A stretch of 64,000 nt of DNA from Clostridium isatidis (GTDB lineage: Bacteria; Bacillota; Clostridia; Clostridiales; Clostridiaceae), in contig NZ_CP016786.1 of the NCBI RefSeq assembly GCF_002285495.1, positions 1,316,001-1,380,000 of the forward strand, read 5' to 3'. Under the pieces are notes generated by a model. It saw only the letters and a program-made list of their open reading frames with translations. It had not been told where the DNA came from and ran no database searches. Both the position numbers and the translations under genes were made by a program. Below, in pieces: positions 17,841 through 26,945 of this stretch; within the stretch, counting starts at the first letter, position 1, and each line of letters opens with the position of its first letter.

Positions 17841-18938
17841 CTATACAGCGTATAAAACAGTTTCAATATCATGATTACTATAATGTCTAATATAAAACTT
17901 ATAATCAGGCACTATACTTTGTAAATATAAAGGAATTTCTAATATATCTTCTGGTTTATGATAAATACAAATTGCAAGTTTAGGTCTATTTTTTACTATT
18001 ATATTTTTTGCACCTTTTAATCCTTGAAGTTCAGCCCCTTCAATATCCATTTTTATAAAAGATATTTTTTCTTCTGATAATATATTATCTAAACTAACAA
18101 CATGAATTTTTTCACAACCTTCTTCTGAAATTGAAGAACTACTATTTCCTTCTTTATTAAAATAAAGAGTATCATTTTCACTCCATAAGCCATAGTTATA
18201 AAGTTCTATTCTGTCAATTTTTCGTTCCTTAATAACATCCTTGCAGTTTAAATAATTTAAATAATCTGGTTCAAATGCATATATTTTTTTATAATTTTCA
18301 TTACACCATTTTTTAAATAATAATGATGTATCACAATTAAAACTACCTGCATCAATAAAAATTTCGTTTTCTTCAGGTAAAATAAATGTATCATCAAAAT
18401 ATTGTTTCTCAAATAAAATTTTCAAATCAAAATTTATCTCATAATTAATAATATGCTTATCAGGAAATCCTTTTGAAATTAATTCATTGTACACTTCCTT
18501 AGAGTTATTTTTTATGCCTATAATAACAAAATCATTTTTATTTTTATCAATTAATTCCTCTGGTGATATTACTTTTAATCCACAAAAATTATTTTTTTGC
18601 TTTTGCATATCCTTATCACAAAAGCAGTGCCAATCTATGTTCCTAAAAATATCAAATAAATAATTACCTTGTCTTCCTGCTCCATAAATAATAAGTTTAC
18701 TAGATTTATTTTCCTCTTTAATTTTCTTAATCATGTGATAAAATTTTCTTAATTTATAAACTTCATTTGTATCGAATTCAGATAAAAGTTCAATCATATC
18801 AAATAAGTAATCATAATCACCAGTTAAGTTATACAAAATTCTTAATGAAAATATTTTTTTTGATTTTTCATCAGCTAAACTATTATATACTTTTTTAGCT
18901 TTTAAAAATATTTCATCCAACTTATAATCGATTATCAT
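17841..18938 (-). CDS. FkbM-family methyltransferase with N-terminal Rossmann-like module
   Basis: A 365-residue two-domain protein. A nucleotide-binding-like module begins near residue 75 (KLIIYGAGRQGNYLFDIF) and runs through PEELIDKNKNDFVIIGIK. The C-terminal FkbM methyltransferase domain has IFIDAGSFNCDTSLLF, IYAFEPD and SFIKMDIEGAELQGLKGAK. FkbM enzymes O-methylate sugars and other hydroxyls using S-adenosylmethionine. In this operon it would cap or modify a glycan residue; that is an inference. The same Rossmann-like module occurs at the C-terminus of the GT2 protein encoded at 19211. Confidence 0.82.
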   Translation of the reverse strand: MIIDYKLDEIFLKAKKVYNSLADEKSKKIFSLRILYNLTGDYDYLFDMIELLSEFDTNEVYKLRKFYHMIKKIKEENKSSKLIIYGAGRQGNYLFDIFRNIDWHCFCDKDMQKQKNNFCGLKVISPEELIDKNKNDFVIIGIKNNSKEVYNELISKGFPDKHIINYEINFDLKILFEKQYFDDTFILPEENEIFIDAGSFNCDTSLLFKKWCNENYKKIYAFEPDYLNYLNCKDVIKERKIDRIELYNYGLWSENDTLYFNKEGNSSSSISEEGCEKIHVVSLDNILSEEKISFIKMDIEGAELQGLKGAKNIIVKNRPKLAICIYHKPEDILEIPLYLQSIVPDYKFYIRHYSNHDIETVLYAV

Positions 18939-18973
18939 CTTTTATTTTCCTTTCTTTAATTCATTTAACATAT

Positions 18974-19166
18974 TTATAATCTTTTCTTATCTAAATACTC
19001 ACTCCATAAATCTCTGTATTTAACAAGAAATTCTTAAGGAAAATATTACACAATTTAAATTTATATCTAAAACCTATTATTTCCTATTAAAAATTTCATT
19101 TGATTTCTCTATAATTTCATTAATATCAAGATATAATGAATAATAATACCAGTATATGAAAAGTAC
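18974..19166 (-). pseudogene. Possible decayed coding remnant in the glycan operon
   Basis: The 272-bp gap between the GT2 and FkbM genes contains two short protein-like reading pieces on the minus strand, each ending at a stop and without a start codon. One is 18974-19033, reading EFLVKYRDLWSEYLDKKRL. The other is 19077-19166, with YLDINEIIEKSNEIFNRK. Both resemble the charged C-terminal tails of neighbouring glycosyltransferases (such as KYYEDRLKDFILKK). This suggests a former gene that has eroded. With such short pieces chance cannot be excluded. Confidence 0.3.
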
Positions 19167-19210
19167 TTAAATAAATAAAACATCAATTTTAAATATAATC
19201 ATCATTTATA

Positions 19211-20563
19211 TTATTTTTTTAATATAAAATCTTTTAACCTATCTTCATAATATTTACATAAATCAAAGATTGTTTCATTAAACCTATTAATTAATGATAA
19301 TATATCTTTAGAAGAATAATCTAGGTTTTCAATACTTTCAAGTGAACTAATCCATTTAATTGGTGGTATATCAATTAAAATCTTATCCAATTCTTGCTTT
19401 GTAATTACATATGGAAAGCCATTACTTAATAATTGATTTACTATTCCATCAGGAGTGCGTGTAGCTACTATTACCAAAGTATGTTCTTTATCCCTTTCAA
19501 GTTCTTTTGGAGAAATACAATATATATTCTCAAAAAGATAGCCCCATTTTTTAGAATTATTATCTGAAAAATAATCCACATTGATTAATCTTGATTTTAA
19601 TTCATGGTATAATCTAGTTCCATATTCTCCTGCACAGAAAATACACAATTTATCGGCTTTATCATTAGATATTTTTTGAATATACTTTTTAAGTAATAAA
19701 ATTTTCTCAGAAATATCACTAGGAATATCTGCTTCTTGAAGTTTTTTATTAGCATATCTATATGCTTCCTCCATTTTTCCTCCTTTAAAATAACAACACA
19801 TTCTATTATAAAAATTATAGGGACTTCCATACATTGAAATCATTTCATCTTCAGTTAAAGTTTCTAAAAAACCTATATGCAATCTACAACGTTCTTCATT
19901 ATGGCATGAAATTGTTTTACTGCCTTGATCATTATGTATTCTTACTATAATCAAAGGTTCATTTATATAAATTATTTTTTGCCATCTGAACATTCTAAAC
20001 CATAAATCATAATCCTGGGTAGTAATTAAATCAGTATTAAAAAGTCCAATTCTTTCAAAATGACTTTTATGTATAAGCAAACTACAACCACTAACTAATC
20101 CTTGTAATACCGGAAAGACTGAGTTAGTTAATTTTTCTTCTGAATAAGTACTTTTTAAAAATACATGTGTTATAACTTGAGAATTGACATCCAACAAATC
20201 ATATGCACTATAAACAATAGATTTAAGATCTCCATTTTTATATAGCTCTTGTATTTGTCTTTCAATTTTATTTGGATAATACATATCATCATGTGATAAC
20301 CAAGAGAAGTATTCACCCTTCATATTTTTAATTGCTAAATTAAGGGCACTAGCAACTCCACCATTTTCTTTATAAAAGTATCTTATTTTATCTCCATAAG
20401 ATAAAGCTATATTTTCTGTCAACCCATTATCATTTGAACCATCATTAATAACAAGCACCTCAATATTTGGATATGTTTGAGCTAATGCACTATCAATAGC
20501 ATCTTTTAAGTAATTTGCTCCATTATATACAGGAATAATAATTGAAACTAATGGTTTATTCAT
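19211..20563 (-). CDS. GT2 glycosyltransferase with C-terminal Rossmann-like module
   Basis: A 450-residue protein. The N-terminal GT2 (GT-A fold) domain has PLVSIIIPVYNGANYLKDAI, VLVINDGSND and the acidic WLSHDDMYYPNKIERQ region (about residue 95). From about residue 300 comes a second module, LCIFCAGEYGTRLYHEL...ISPKELERDKEHTLVIVATR, closely resembling the N-terminal module of the FkbM protein at 17841. It transfers a sugar from a nucleotide donor, probably onto the flagellar glycan. The acceptor and donor are unknown. It overlaps the upstream GT4 gene by 4 bp (ATGA). Confidence 0.85.
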   Translation of the reverse strand: MNKPLVSIIIPVYNGANYLKDAIDSALAQTYPNIEVLVINDGSNDNGLTENIALSYGDKIRYFYKENGGVASALNLAIKNMKGEYFSWLSHDDMYYPNKIERQIQELYKNGDLKSIVYSAYDLLDVNSQVITHVFLKSTYSEEKLTNSVFPVLQGLVSGCSLLIHKSHFERIGLFNTDLITTQDYDLWFRMFRWQKIIYINEPLIIVRIHNDQGSKTISCHNEERCRLHIGFLETLTEDEMISMYGSPYNFYNRMCCYFKGGKMEEAYRYANKKLQEADIPSDISEKILLLKKYIQKISNDKADKLCIFCAGEYGTRLYHELKSRLINVDYFSDNNSKKWGYLFENIYCISPKELERDKEHTLVIVATRTPDGIVNQLLSNGFPYVITKQELDKILIDIPPIKWISSLESIENLDYSSKDILSLINRFNETIFDLCKYYEDRLKDFILKK

Positions 20564-21807
20564 AAAAATTTTCCTTTCAATACATTTCTTCTTATTAAAA
20601 TTTCTTTATAAAGATTTATGTGCTTATTTACATATTCTTGATAATTGTAATACTTTTTAACAATTTCTTTTCCTTTCTCGCCTCTTGCCCTACACTCATT
20701 TGGATTTTTTATTAATCTTTCTACTACCTTTACTATGGAATCACTATCCTTATATGGCACTGCTATTCCACATTCAGGAGCAAATGTAATCTCAGGTAAT
20801 ACCGTATTTTCAAAAACTATTACAGGACATCCCGATGCCATAGCTTCAATTGACATCAAGCCAAAAGTTTCTGCTAATGAAGGCATTATAAAAATATCAG
20901 AAGCAGCATAAAAAGAATATATAACATCATTATCATTTTGCCATCCTAATTCAATTATATTATACCTCTTAAATAAATCTTTAGGTAAGGAGTAAGAACC
21001 TAAGGTAATAACGGTGATAGGAATGCTAGAATTTAATTTATTTAACATTTCTATTACATACTTTGTTCCTTTTATTTCATTATCTTCAGCACGAAAAGCA
21101 ATAACAAAATTCTCATTAGGAATATTAAAATACTTTCTAGATTTTTGCTTATTATATTTTTTAAAGCAATCAGTATCAATTCCAAATGGAATTATATGCA
21201 AATTGTTAAAATGAGCTGTTAATGGACTGTTTTTTATATAATCCGCCATAAATTTAGATGGAACAACTATGTCCATATCAATTTTTTTATAAATTTCTTT
21301 CTTTATAGACCATAATTCACCAGCTTTATCAAATTGCATTGGATAAACTGCATCCGATAATTTAGGACAATTCATACATCCATTTTTCCATTTCATGCAT
21401 TCAAGCGGATGAATGCAATGCCCTGTAATAACCCAAGGATCATGAATCGTCCAAACGGATGGTTTTAGATTTATTAATTTAGGAAAATCTAAGATTGATA
21501 TAAAATGATTATGAATTAAATGATAATGTACAATATCTGCATTCATAAATAAATTATTTTCAACAATTTTTTTACCAAATGGATAAATTAAATTAGCCAT
21601 ACTTAATTGATACTCTAATTTTCTTAAAATACTTCTAACAAATAATTCATTATTATCACATATCTTAACTGTAGATTCTTCTTTTCCAAGCTTTTCCAAA
21701 ACTAATTGGTGTGTTGTATGTCCTAATTTATTCAAAGAGAGTTGTAAATCATGACCATTAAACTTACGTCCAGGCAAATCAGTATTACTAACCTGAATTA
21801 TATTCAT
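20560..21807 (-). CDS. GT4-family glycosyltransferase
   Basis: A 415-residue GT-B enzyme. The C-terminal GT4 signature includes IFIMPSLAETFGLMSIEAMASGCPVIVFENTVLPEI (about residues 300-335), with the E-x7-E retaining-transferase motif. An HDPW element and a CxxC-like cluster (CIHPLECMKWKNGCMNC) occur near residue 130. It is coupled to the GT2 gene at 19211 by a 4-bp overlap and sits 56 bp after fnlC. The donor sugar could be UDP-L-FucNAc made by the adjacent fnlABC enzymes, but nothing in the sequence proves it. Confidence 0.87.
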   Translation of the reverse strand: MNIIQVSNTDLPGRKFNGHDLQLSLNKLGHTTHQLVLEKLGKEESTVKICDNNELFVRSILRKLEYQLSMANLIYPFGKKIVENNLFMNADIVHYHLIHNHFISILDFPKLINLKPSVWTIHDPWVITGHCIHPLECMKWKNGCMNCPKLSDAVYPMQFDKAGELWSIKKEIYKKIDMDIVVPSKFMADYIKNSPLTAHFNNLHIIPFGIDTDCFKKYNKQKSRKYFNIPNENFVIAFRAEDNEIKGTKYVIEMLNKLNSSIPITVITLGSYSLPKDLFKRYNIIELGWQNDNDVIYSFYAASDIFIMPSLAETFGLMSIEAMASGCPVIVFENTVLPEITFAPECGIAVPYKDSDSIVKVVERLIKNPNECRARGEKGKEIVKKYYNYQEYVNKHINLYKEILIRRNVLKGKFL

Positions 21808-21863
21808 ATCCTTTCTCCTCTCAAGAATATATGACTAATATTTAATAATATTTTGCTAATAGA

Positions 21864-22988
21864 TTATTTTCTCCAAATATTTTTATCTATAATTCTAGTA
21901 TAACTTTGAATAATTTTAATTACAGTTGAAGATACATCTTTCTCTAAATAATCGGATACATTCGAACCATAATTCTCATTTTTAGCCATATCTGTAGCTA
22001 TTTCTACAGCTTGTAATAATTGCTCTTCCGTAATTCCCCCCATAATAAAACAACCTCTTTCTAAAGATTCTGGTCTTTCAGTTGAAGTTCTTATACTTAC
22101 TGCAGGGAATTTCAAAATAGCAGCCTCTTCAGGAAGAGTACCACTATCCGATACTACACAAAAAGCATTCTTTTGAAGAAAATTATAATCTGTAAAAGAA
22201 AATGGCTCAAGTTTTTTTACAAGAGGATGAAATTCAAATTTTCTCTTTTTAATTAAAGCAGCACTACGTGGATGAACAGAATATATAACAGGCATATTAT
22301 ACTTTTCAGCCATAGCATTTATAGAATTCATTAGACTTAAAAAATTTTTTTCAATATCTATATTTTCTTCTCTATGTGAAGAAAGTAGAATATATTCTTT
22401 CTTTTTTAAAGTTAATTTTTCTAATATTTCACTACTATTAATTTTATTCATATTTGAATATAGCACTTCTGTTATTGGAGACCCAGTAACAAAAATATGC
22501 TCTTTTCTTACTCCTTCGGATAAAAGATAACGTCTTGCATGTTCAGTATATGGAAGATTTACATCTGAAATATGGTCTACAATTCTACGATTAATTTCTT
22601 CAGGCAAATTTTCATCAAAACAGCGATTACCAGCTTCCATATGAAATATTGGTATTTTTAATCTTTTAGCAGAAATAGAAGATAATGCAGAATTTGTATC
22701 TCCTAATATTAATAAAGCGTCTGGCTTTAACTCTGTCATTAATTCATAGGACTTAAAAATAATATTTCCCATTGTTTCGCCTAAATTTTTTCCTACAACA
22801 TTTAAATAATAGTCAGGTTTTCGTAATTTTAAATCATTATAAAAAATTTCATTTAAATTATAATCATAATTTTGTCCTGTATGTACAAATATATGTTCAA
22901 AATGCTTATCTGCCTTCTTTATAAATTCAGAAAGTCTAATAATTTCAGGTCGAGTTCCTACTATTGTCATTAATCTTAATTTTTTCAA
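21864..22988 (-). CDS. fnlC: UDP-GlcNAc 2-epimerase-type enzyme, likely FnlC (UDP-L-FucNAc formation)
   Basis: A 374-residue non-hydrolysing 2-epimerase of the WecB family. Motifs: TIVGTRPEIIRLSEF, HMEAGNRCFDENLPEEINRR, LSSHREENID and GTLPEEAAILKFPAVSIR. Next to fnlA and fnlB it is best read as FnlC/WbjD, which converts UDP-2-acetamido-2,6-dideoxy-L-talose to UDP-L-FucNAc. Sequence alone would also fit UDP-ManNAc formation. The start is a TTG at 22988 with AGGAGG about nine bases upstream; the ATG at codon 7 is an alternative. Confidence 0.85.
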   Translation of the reverse strand: MKKLRLMTIVGTRPEIIRLSEFIKKADKHFEHIFVHTGQNYDYNLNEIFYNDLKLRKPDYYLNVVGKNLGETMGNIIFKSYELMTELKPDALLILGDTNSALSSISAKRLKIPIFHMEAGNRCFDENLPEEINRRIVDHISDVNLPYTEHARRYLLSEGVRKEHIFVTGSPITEVLYSNMNKINSSEILEKLTLKKKEYILLSSHREENIDIEKNFLSLMNSINAMAEKYNMPVIYSVHPRSAALIKKRKFEFHPLVKKLEPFSFTDYNFLQKNAFCVVSDSGTLPEEAAILKFPAVSIRTSTERPESLERGCFIMGGITEEQLLQAVEIATDMAKNENYGSNVSDYLEKDVSSTVIKIIQSYTRIIDKNIWRK

Positions 22989-23001
22989 TACTCATATCCT
23001 C

Positions 23002-23853
23002 CTAAAAATAATGTTTATACAATTCCTTATGATCAACAATCCATCTACTAGTATCCAATAACATTTCTTCATATGATGGAACAACAAAATTAAAATCTTT
23101 TCTATTATTTATCAAAGATTTATTACAGTGTATTGTATCATCCTTTATTATTTCAATCTTTTCCCTTTTTATATAATTATTAAATAAATTTAACAATTCA
23201 TATTTACTAATTTTTTGGTTATTAACAAGATTATAAAGTCCAGTTATATTCTGTTCTATAGCGGCCTCAATAGCTTGAGCTAATGTAATTGTTGAAACTC
23301 CTGTCCAAATCACAGAGTTAAACCCTTTTACTGGTCCATTTTGTTTTAAGAACCAATTTAATAATCCTACTCCTTCTTCTTTCATATCAGGACCAATTAT
23401 TGATGTCCTTATCGTTAAATTTTTCAAATCATTAATTTCGCCTAACGATTTTGTCCTTCCATAGAGTGTATCACTGTCTTTAAAACTATCTTCATTATAT
23501 TCACCATCTTTTCCTGAAAAAACACAATCTGTACTAAGATGTATAAATTTTGTATCAGTTTTACTTAAACAATCAACAATATAATGTGGCAAATAACTAT
23601 TAATAAAAATTCCTTCAGAAATATTGTTATCAACATTCTTATTTAAAACACCTAAACAATTAATCACAACATCAAATTTCTTGTATGTAACTGCTTCTTT
23701 TATAACATCTTTTTGTAAAGCATCACCTATTATGTTTTCACAATAATCTAATGGCTTTCTAGAAAATCCAACAACATTATGTCCCTTTTCTTGTAGATAA
23801 ATACTCATAAGATGGCCAGCCATTCCACCTGCTCCTAAAATTAATATTTCCAT
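23002..23853 (-). CDS. fnlB: RmlD-like SDR reductase, likely FnlB
   Basis: A 283-residue NAD(P)-dependent short-chain dehydrogenase/reductase. The nucleotide-binding loop is ILGAGGMAGHLMS at the N-terminus. The catalytic region has LSTDCVFSGKDGEY and YGRTK (the YxxxK pair, near residue 130). This matches the FnlB/WbjC (CapF N-terminal) reductase step of UDP-L-FucNAc synthesis. The extra C-terminal cupin domain of CapF/WbjC is absent at this length, so it looks like the short FnlB form. It starts inside the end of fnlA (13-bp overlap) with AAGGAG upstream. Confidence 0.83.
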   Translation of the reverse strand: MEILILGAGGMAGHLMSIYLQEKGHNVVGFSRKPLDYCENIIGDALQKDVIKEAVTYKKFDVVINCLGVLNKNVDNNISEGIFINSYLPHYIVDCLSKTDTKFIHLSTDCVFSGKDGEYNEDSFKDSDTLYGRTKSLGEINDLKNLTIRTSIIGPDMKEEGVGLLNWFLKQNGPVKGFNSVIWTGVSTITLAQAIEAAIEQNITGLYNLVNNQKISKYELLNLFNNYIKREKIEIIKDDTIHCNKSLINNRKDFNFVVPSYEEMLLDTSRWIVDHKELYKHYF

Positions 23854-24854
23854 TCTTCTAACTCCTTCTGTACAAAATCTAGTTCTAAAAGTTTTCTTTT
23901 TACTTCCTCTAAATTTAATAATTTTGTGTTTTGAGAGTTAAATTCCTTAATTTCTGGTTCCTCAACATTTCCTACGTCAAAATACTTTGTATAATTCAAA
24001 TCTCTATTATCTGCAGGAATCCTATAAAAATCCCCTAAATCAATTGTATTCATTGCTTCTTCTTTTGTAAGTAATGTTTCATATAGTTTTTCGCCATGCC
24101 TAGTACCAATATATTTTATTTCATTATCTGCATTAAAAATTTCTTTTACTGCTTGGGCCAATGTTCCAATGGTGCAAGCAGGTGCTTTTTGAACCATTAT
24201 ATCCCCAGCATTGGCATTTTCAAAAGCATACATAACAAGCTTAACTGCATCATCAAGACTCATTAAAAAACGCGTCATGTTAGGATTAGTAACTGTAATT
24301 GGTTTTCCTTGTTTTATCTGTTGAATGAATAAAGGAATTACAGATCCTCTTGAACCCATAACATTTCCATATCTAGTCCCACAAATTATTGTTTTATCTA
24401 TAGTACGTGATTTTGCAATAAATATACGTTCCATCATTGCTTTACTTATTCCCATTGCATTAATAGGGTAGGCAGCTTTATCGGTAGAAAGACATACGAC
24501 TTTCTTTACACCTTCTTCTATAGCTGCTGTTAATACATTTTCTGTTCCTATAATATTTGTTTTAACGGCTTCCATTGGAAAAAATTCGCATGATGGTACC
24601 TGTTTTAATGCGGCAGCATGAAAGATATAATCAACACCACACATTGCATATTTTACACTATGTAAATCTCTTACATCTCCTAAATAAAATTTAATTTTAG
24701 TATTATTATATTTTTTTCTCATATCATATTGTTTTTTTTCATCCCTAGAAAAAATTCTTATTTCTTTTATATCTGTATTTAAAAAGAGTTTAAGTACAGC
24801 ATTTCCAAATGATCCGGTTCCTCCTGTAATCAATAAAGTTTTATCAGTAAACAA
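23841..24854 (-). CDS. fnlA: UDP-GlcNAc 4,6-dehydratase/5-epimerase FnlA (CapE/WbjB type)
   Basis: First enzyme of UDP-L-FucNAc synthesis. The true start is likely the TTG at 24852-24854 (reads FTDKTLLITGGTGSFG), nine bases after AAGGAGT. The 18 upstream in-frame codons overlap the previous gene and lack a ribosome site. The product is then about 337 residues. TGGTGSFG binds the nucleotide at residues 10-17. The active site shows STDKAAYP followed by NAMGISK, with Met134 where most SDRs have Tyr. This Met-for-Tyr change is known for the CapE/WbjB class and supports the pathway call. It is followed by fnlB and fnlC. Confidence 0.9.
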   Translation of the reverse strand: MFTDKTLLITGGTGSFGNAVLKLFLNTDIKEIRIFSRDEKKQYDMRKKYNNTKIKFYLGDVRDLHSVKYAMCGVDYIFHAAALKQVPSCEFFPMEAVKTNIIGTENVLTAAIEEGVKKVVCLSTDKAAYPINAMGISKAMMERIFIAKSRTIDKTIICGTRYGNVMGSRGSVIPLFIQQIKQGKPITVTNPNMTRFLMSLDDAVKLVMYAFENANAGDIMVQKAPACTIGTLAQAVKEIFNADNEIKYIGTRHGEKLYETLLTKEEAMNTIDLGDFYRIPADNRDLNYTKYFDVGNVEEPEIKEFNSQNTKLLNLEEVKRKLLELDFVQKELEEWKY

Positions 24855-24885
24855 ATTATTTTCACTCCTTCTTTTTGACTTTATT

Positions 24886-26034
24886 TCAATCATATCTTGC
24901 ATCATCACAATATTTAGAGATATCTTCTCCAGAATATAGCTTCTCTATAATTTTAATCTGATCATTCAAATTATAACCAGCAGCTTCAATTAAACATTTG
25001 TTTTTTTCACGCTTGTATCCATTTTTCAACTTTATAATACTATTTACCCATTCATATACATCATTTGATAGAATTTGTATATCTTTAGTTATTTTTGCCT
25101 CACCAGGAATATTTTTACTTGTTAAACATTTTAATCCTGCTGCTTGGGCTTCAATTAAAACTAAGCCAAGACCTTCAAAATGAGAAGGTAATAAAAAAAC
25201 ATCCATAGCTTGCATAAGTTCTGGCACATCATCACGTTTTCCCATAAACATAACTGCATTTTCCAGACCATAGTCTTTAACTTGTTTTCTAATAGTATCT
25301 TCCAAAGGTCCAATACCTACTAGAATTAACTTTGAATTTGGAAGCTCTTTATGAACTTCTTTAAAAATTTCTATTAGCATCTTATGATTTTTTTGATAAA
25401 CAAATCTGCCAACATGTCCCAATACAAAGTTTCCATCAATTCCTAATTTCCTACGATAGTCGTCTCTAATTTTCTGCGAAAAACTATATTTATCCACATC
25501 AATAGCATTCTTTAATATCTTTATTTTTTCCCTTGGAATCTGTTCCCCAAATAACCAATCTGCTGCTAATTTAGAACAAGCACAAAAATGTGTTCCATAT
25601 TCTAAAGGTAAATTCTCTCTATAATAATTATGAATTTTTATGTATTCTTCTCTTTTTTTTTCATCTAATATATCAATCATTGTACTGTGAGAATGAATTA
25701 TTACAATAGGGCATTTTCTCTCCATTGCTATTTTTTCTACTAAATAGCCCTTCCAAAAAGATGTATGTAAATGTATCACATCATAATCCTCATCTAAAAT
25801 TTCATTTATCTCTTTAATAAATTGAGTTTCATCCTCTTCAGAAGAACATGATAGATAATGAATTTTACATCCTTGAGCTATTACTTCATCTGCAAAATCT
25901 AAAACTTTACTTCTGGTTGCAAAATCAAATTGAAATTTACTTTTGTCTATAAACTTCCAATTTTGTAATACATATTGAGTAACTCCACTACATGAATTGG
26001 TTAATGGAAATTGTAACACTTTTATTTTCTTCAT
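24886..26034 (-). CDS. GT4-family glycosyltransferase (EpsF-like)
   Basis: A 382-residue GT-B glycosyltransferase. The N-terminal domain has VLQFPLTNSCSGVTQYVLQNW and HLHTSFWKGYLVEK. The C-terminal domain has LGHVGRFVYQKNHKMLIEIF and FLLPSHFEGLGLVLIEAQAAGLKC, with the E-x7-E pair. It resembles exopolysaccharide GT4 enzymes. It lies in the glycan operon, 22 bp after the open reading frame of licD, and is preceded by AAGGAG. Donor and acceptor are not known. Confidence 0.87.
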   Translation of the reverse strand: MKKIKVLQFPLTNSCSGVTQYVLQNWKFIDKSKFQFDFATRSKVLDFADEVIAQGCKIHYLSCSSEEDETQFIKEINEILDEDYDVIHLHTSFWKGYLVEKIAMERKCPIVIIHSHSTMIDILDEKKREEYIKIHNYYRENLPLEYGTHFCACSKLAADWLFGEQIPREKIKILKNAIDVDKYSFSQKIRDDYRRKLGIDGNFVLGHVGRFVYQKNHKMLIEIFKEVHKELPNSKLILVGIGPLEDTIRKQVKDYGLENAVMFMGKRDDVPELMQAMDVFLLPSHFEGLGLVLIEAQAAGLKCLTSKNIPGEAKITKDIQILSNDVYEWVNSIIKLKNGYKREKNKCLIEAAGYNLNDQIKIIEKLYSGEDISKYCDDARYD

Positions 26035-26056
26035 ATTTTCTCCTTATATAATATTT

Positions 26057-26863
26057 CTATAATTTAATTTCAGAAACAGGATGTGTTTTCCTTTGGTGCT
26101 CTGGTGGTAAGGTCATATAATTTCCAAACTTAAAACTTAAGTATTCATGATAATCTTTTATTCCCTTGAACGTATAATTTTCAAATTCATAATTCACGCT
26201 TTCCTCATACCATTTACGATAATATCCGAATTTTTTATTAGGAGTAGGAAACATTAATATTCTTACCATTTTGGTATTTTTTTTATTACTTCTTTTAATT
26301 AAGTTATGATAATAATTAAATACAAATTTTTCTGGAATTTTATAAAGAATTTTATAAATTAAACGTATTACTTTATTTTTATCTGCTATTCTTCCAACAG
26401 CTGACCATAGTATTTTTCTTATAATTGTACACTCTAAATTATGTAAATATCTAAAAAAATAATTATCAGGAACTCCATCTAAAGGAAAAATATCAATAAA
26501 AATCCCCTGTTCATAGGGCATATGTTCTTGATGTTCTCTCAAAAATACAGTTCCCTTTCTCCTAAGCTTTCCATACCCCCAACGGTAGCCTGTCGTATTT
26601 CTATGATCTTGAAAATAAAACCTAGTAGTATCAAGTTCAGTTTCACATGCTTCTCTAAACTTTTCATATTCTGATCTTAATAATGCAACATCTGCATCAT
26701 CATCCCAAGGAATATAACCTTTATGCCGTACTGCTCCTAAAAGGGTACCAGCAATAATGTTATATTTAATATTACACTTTTTACATATTCTATCTACCTC
26801 TATTAACATTTCTAACTGAATAGACTGAAGCTTTTTAAGTTCTTCATCTTGCAATCTTATCAT
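26057..26863 (-). CDS. LicD-family phosphotransferase
   Basis: LicD-family enzymes transfer phosphocholine or other phospho-alcohols from CDP-linked donors to glycans; fukutin-type relatives use CDP-ribitol. The ATG at 26861-26863 has AAAGGTG six bases upstream and is preferred over a GTG three codons earlier, giving 268 residues. The hallmark GTLLGAVRHKGYIPWDDDAD lies near residues 40-60, and EQGIFIDIFPLDGVPD follows near residue 115. There is no licA/B/C choline uptake set here. Its donor may therefore be the product of the fusion enzyme encoded just upstream; this is an inference. Confidence 0.85.
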   Translation of the reverse strand: MIRLQDEELKKLQSIQLEMLIEVDRICKKCNIKYNIIAGTLLGAVRHKGYIPWDDDADVALLRSEYEKFREACETELDTTRFYFQDHRNTTGYRWGYGKLRRKGTVFLREHQEHMPYEQGIFIDIFPLDGVPDNYFFRYLHNLECTIIRKILWSAVGRIADKNKVIRLIYKILYKIPEKFVFNYYHNLIKRSNKKNTKMVRILMFPTPNKKFGYYRKWYEESVNYEFENYTFKGIKDYHEYLSFKFGNYMTLPPEHQRKTHPVSEIKL

Positions 26864-26945
26864 AAGTTTCACCTTTACCTAATTTCTCTCTAACACTTCA
26901 TAAATTTAAATTTACAAAAAATTAATTGAATGATTTTTTAAAAGC

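Noticed and set aside
19597..19830. Minus-strand ORF inside the GT2 gene
   Set aside because: It is an alternative frame within a well-conserved glycosyltransferase and has no ribosome site or recognisable family.
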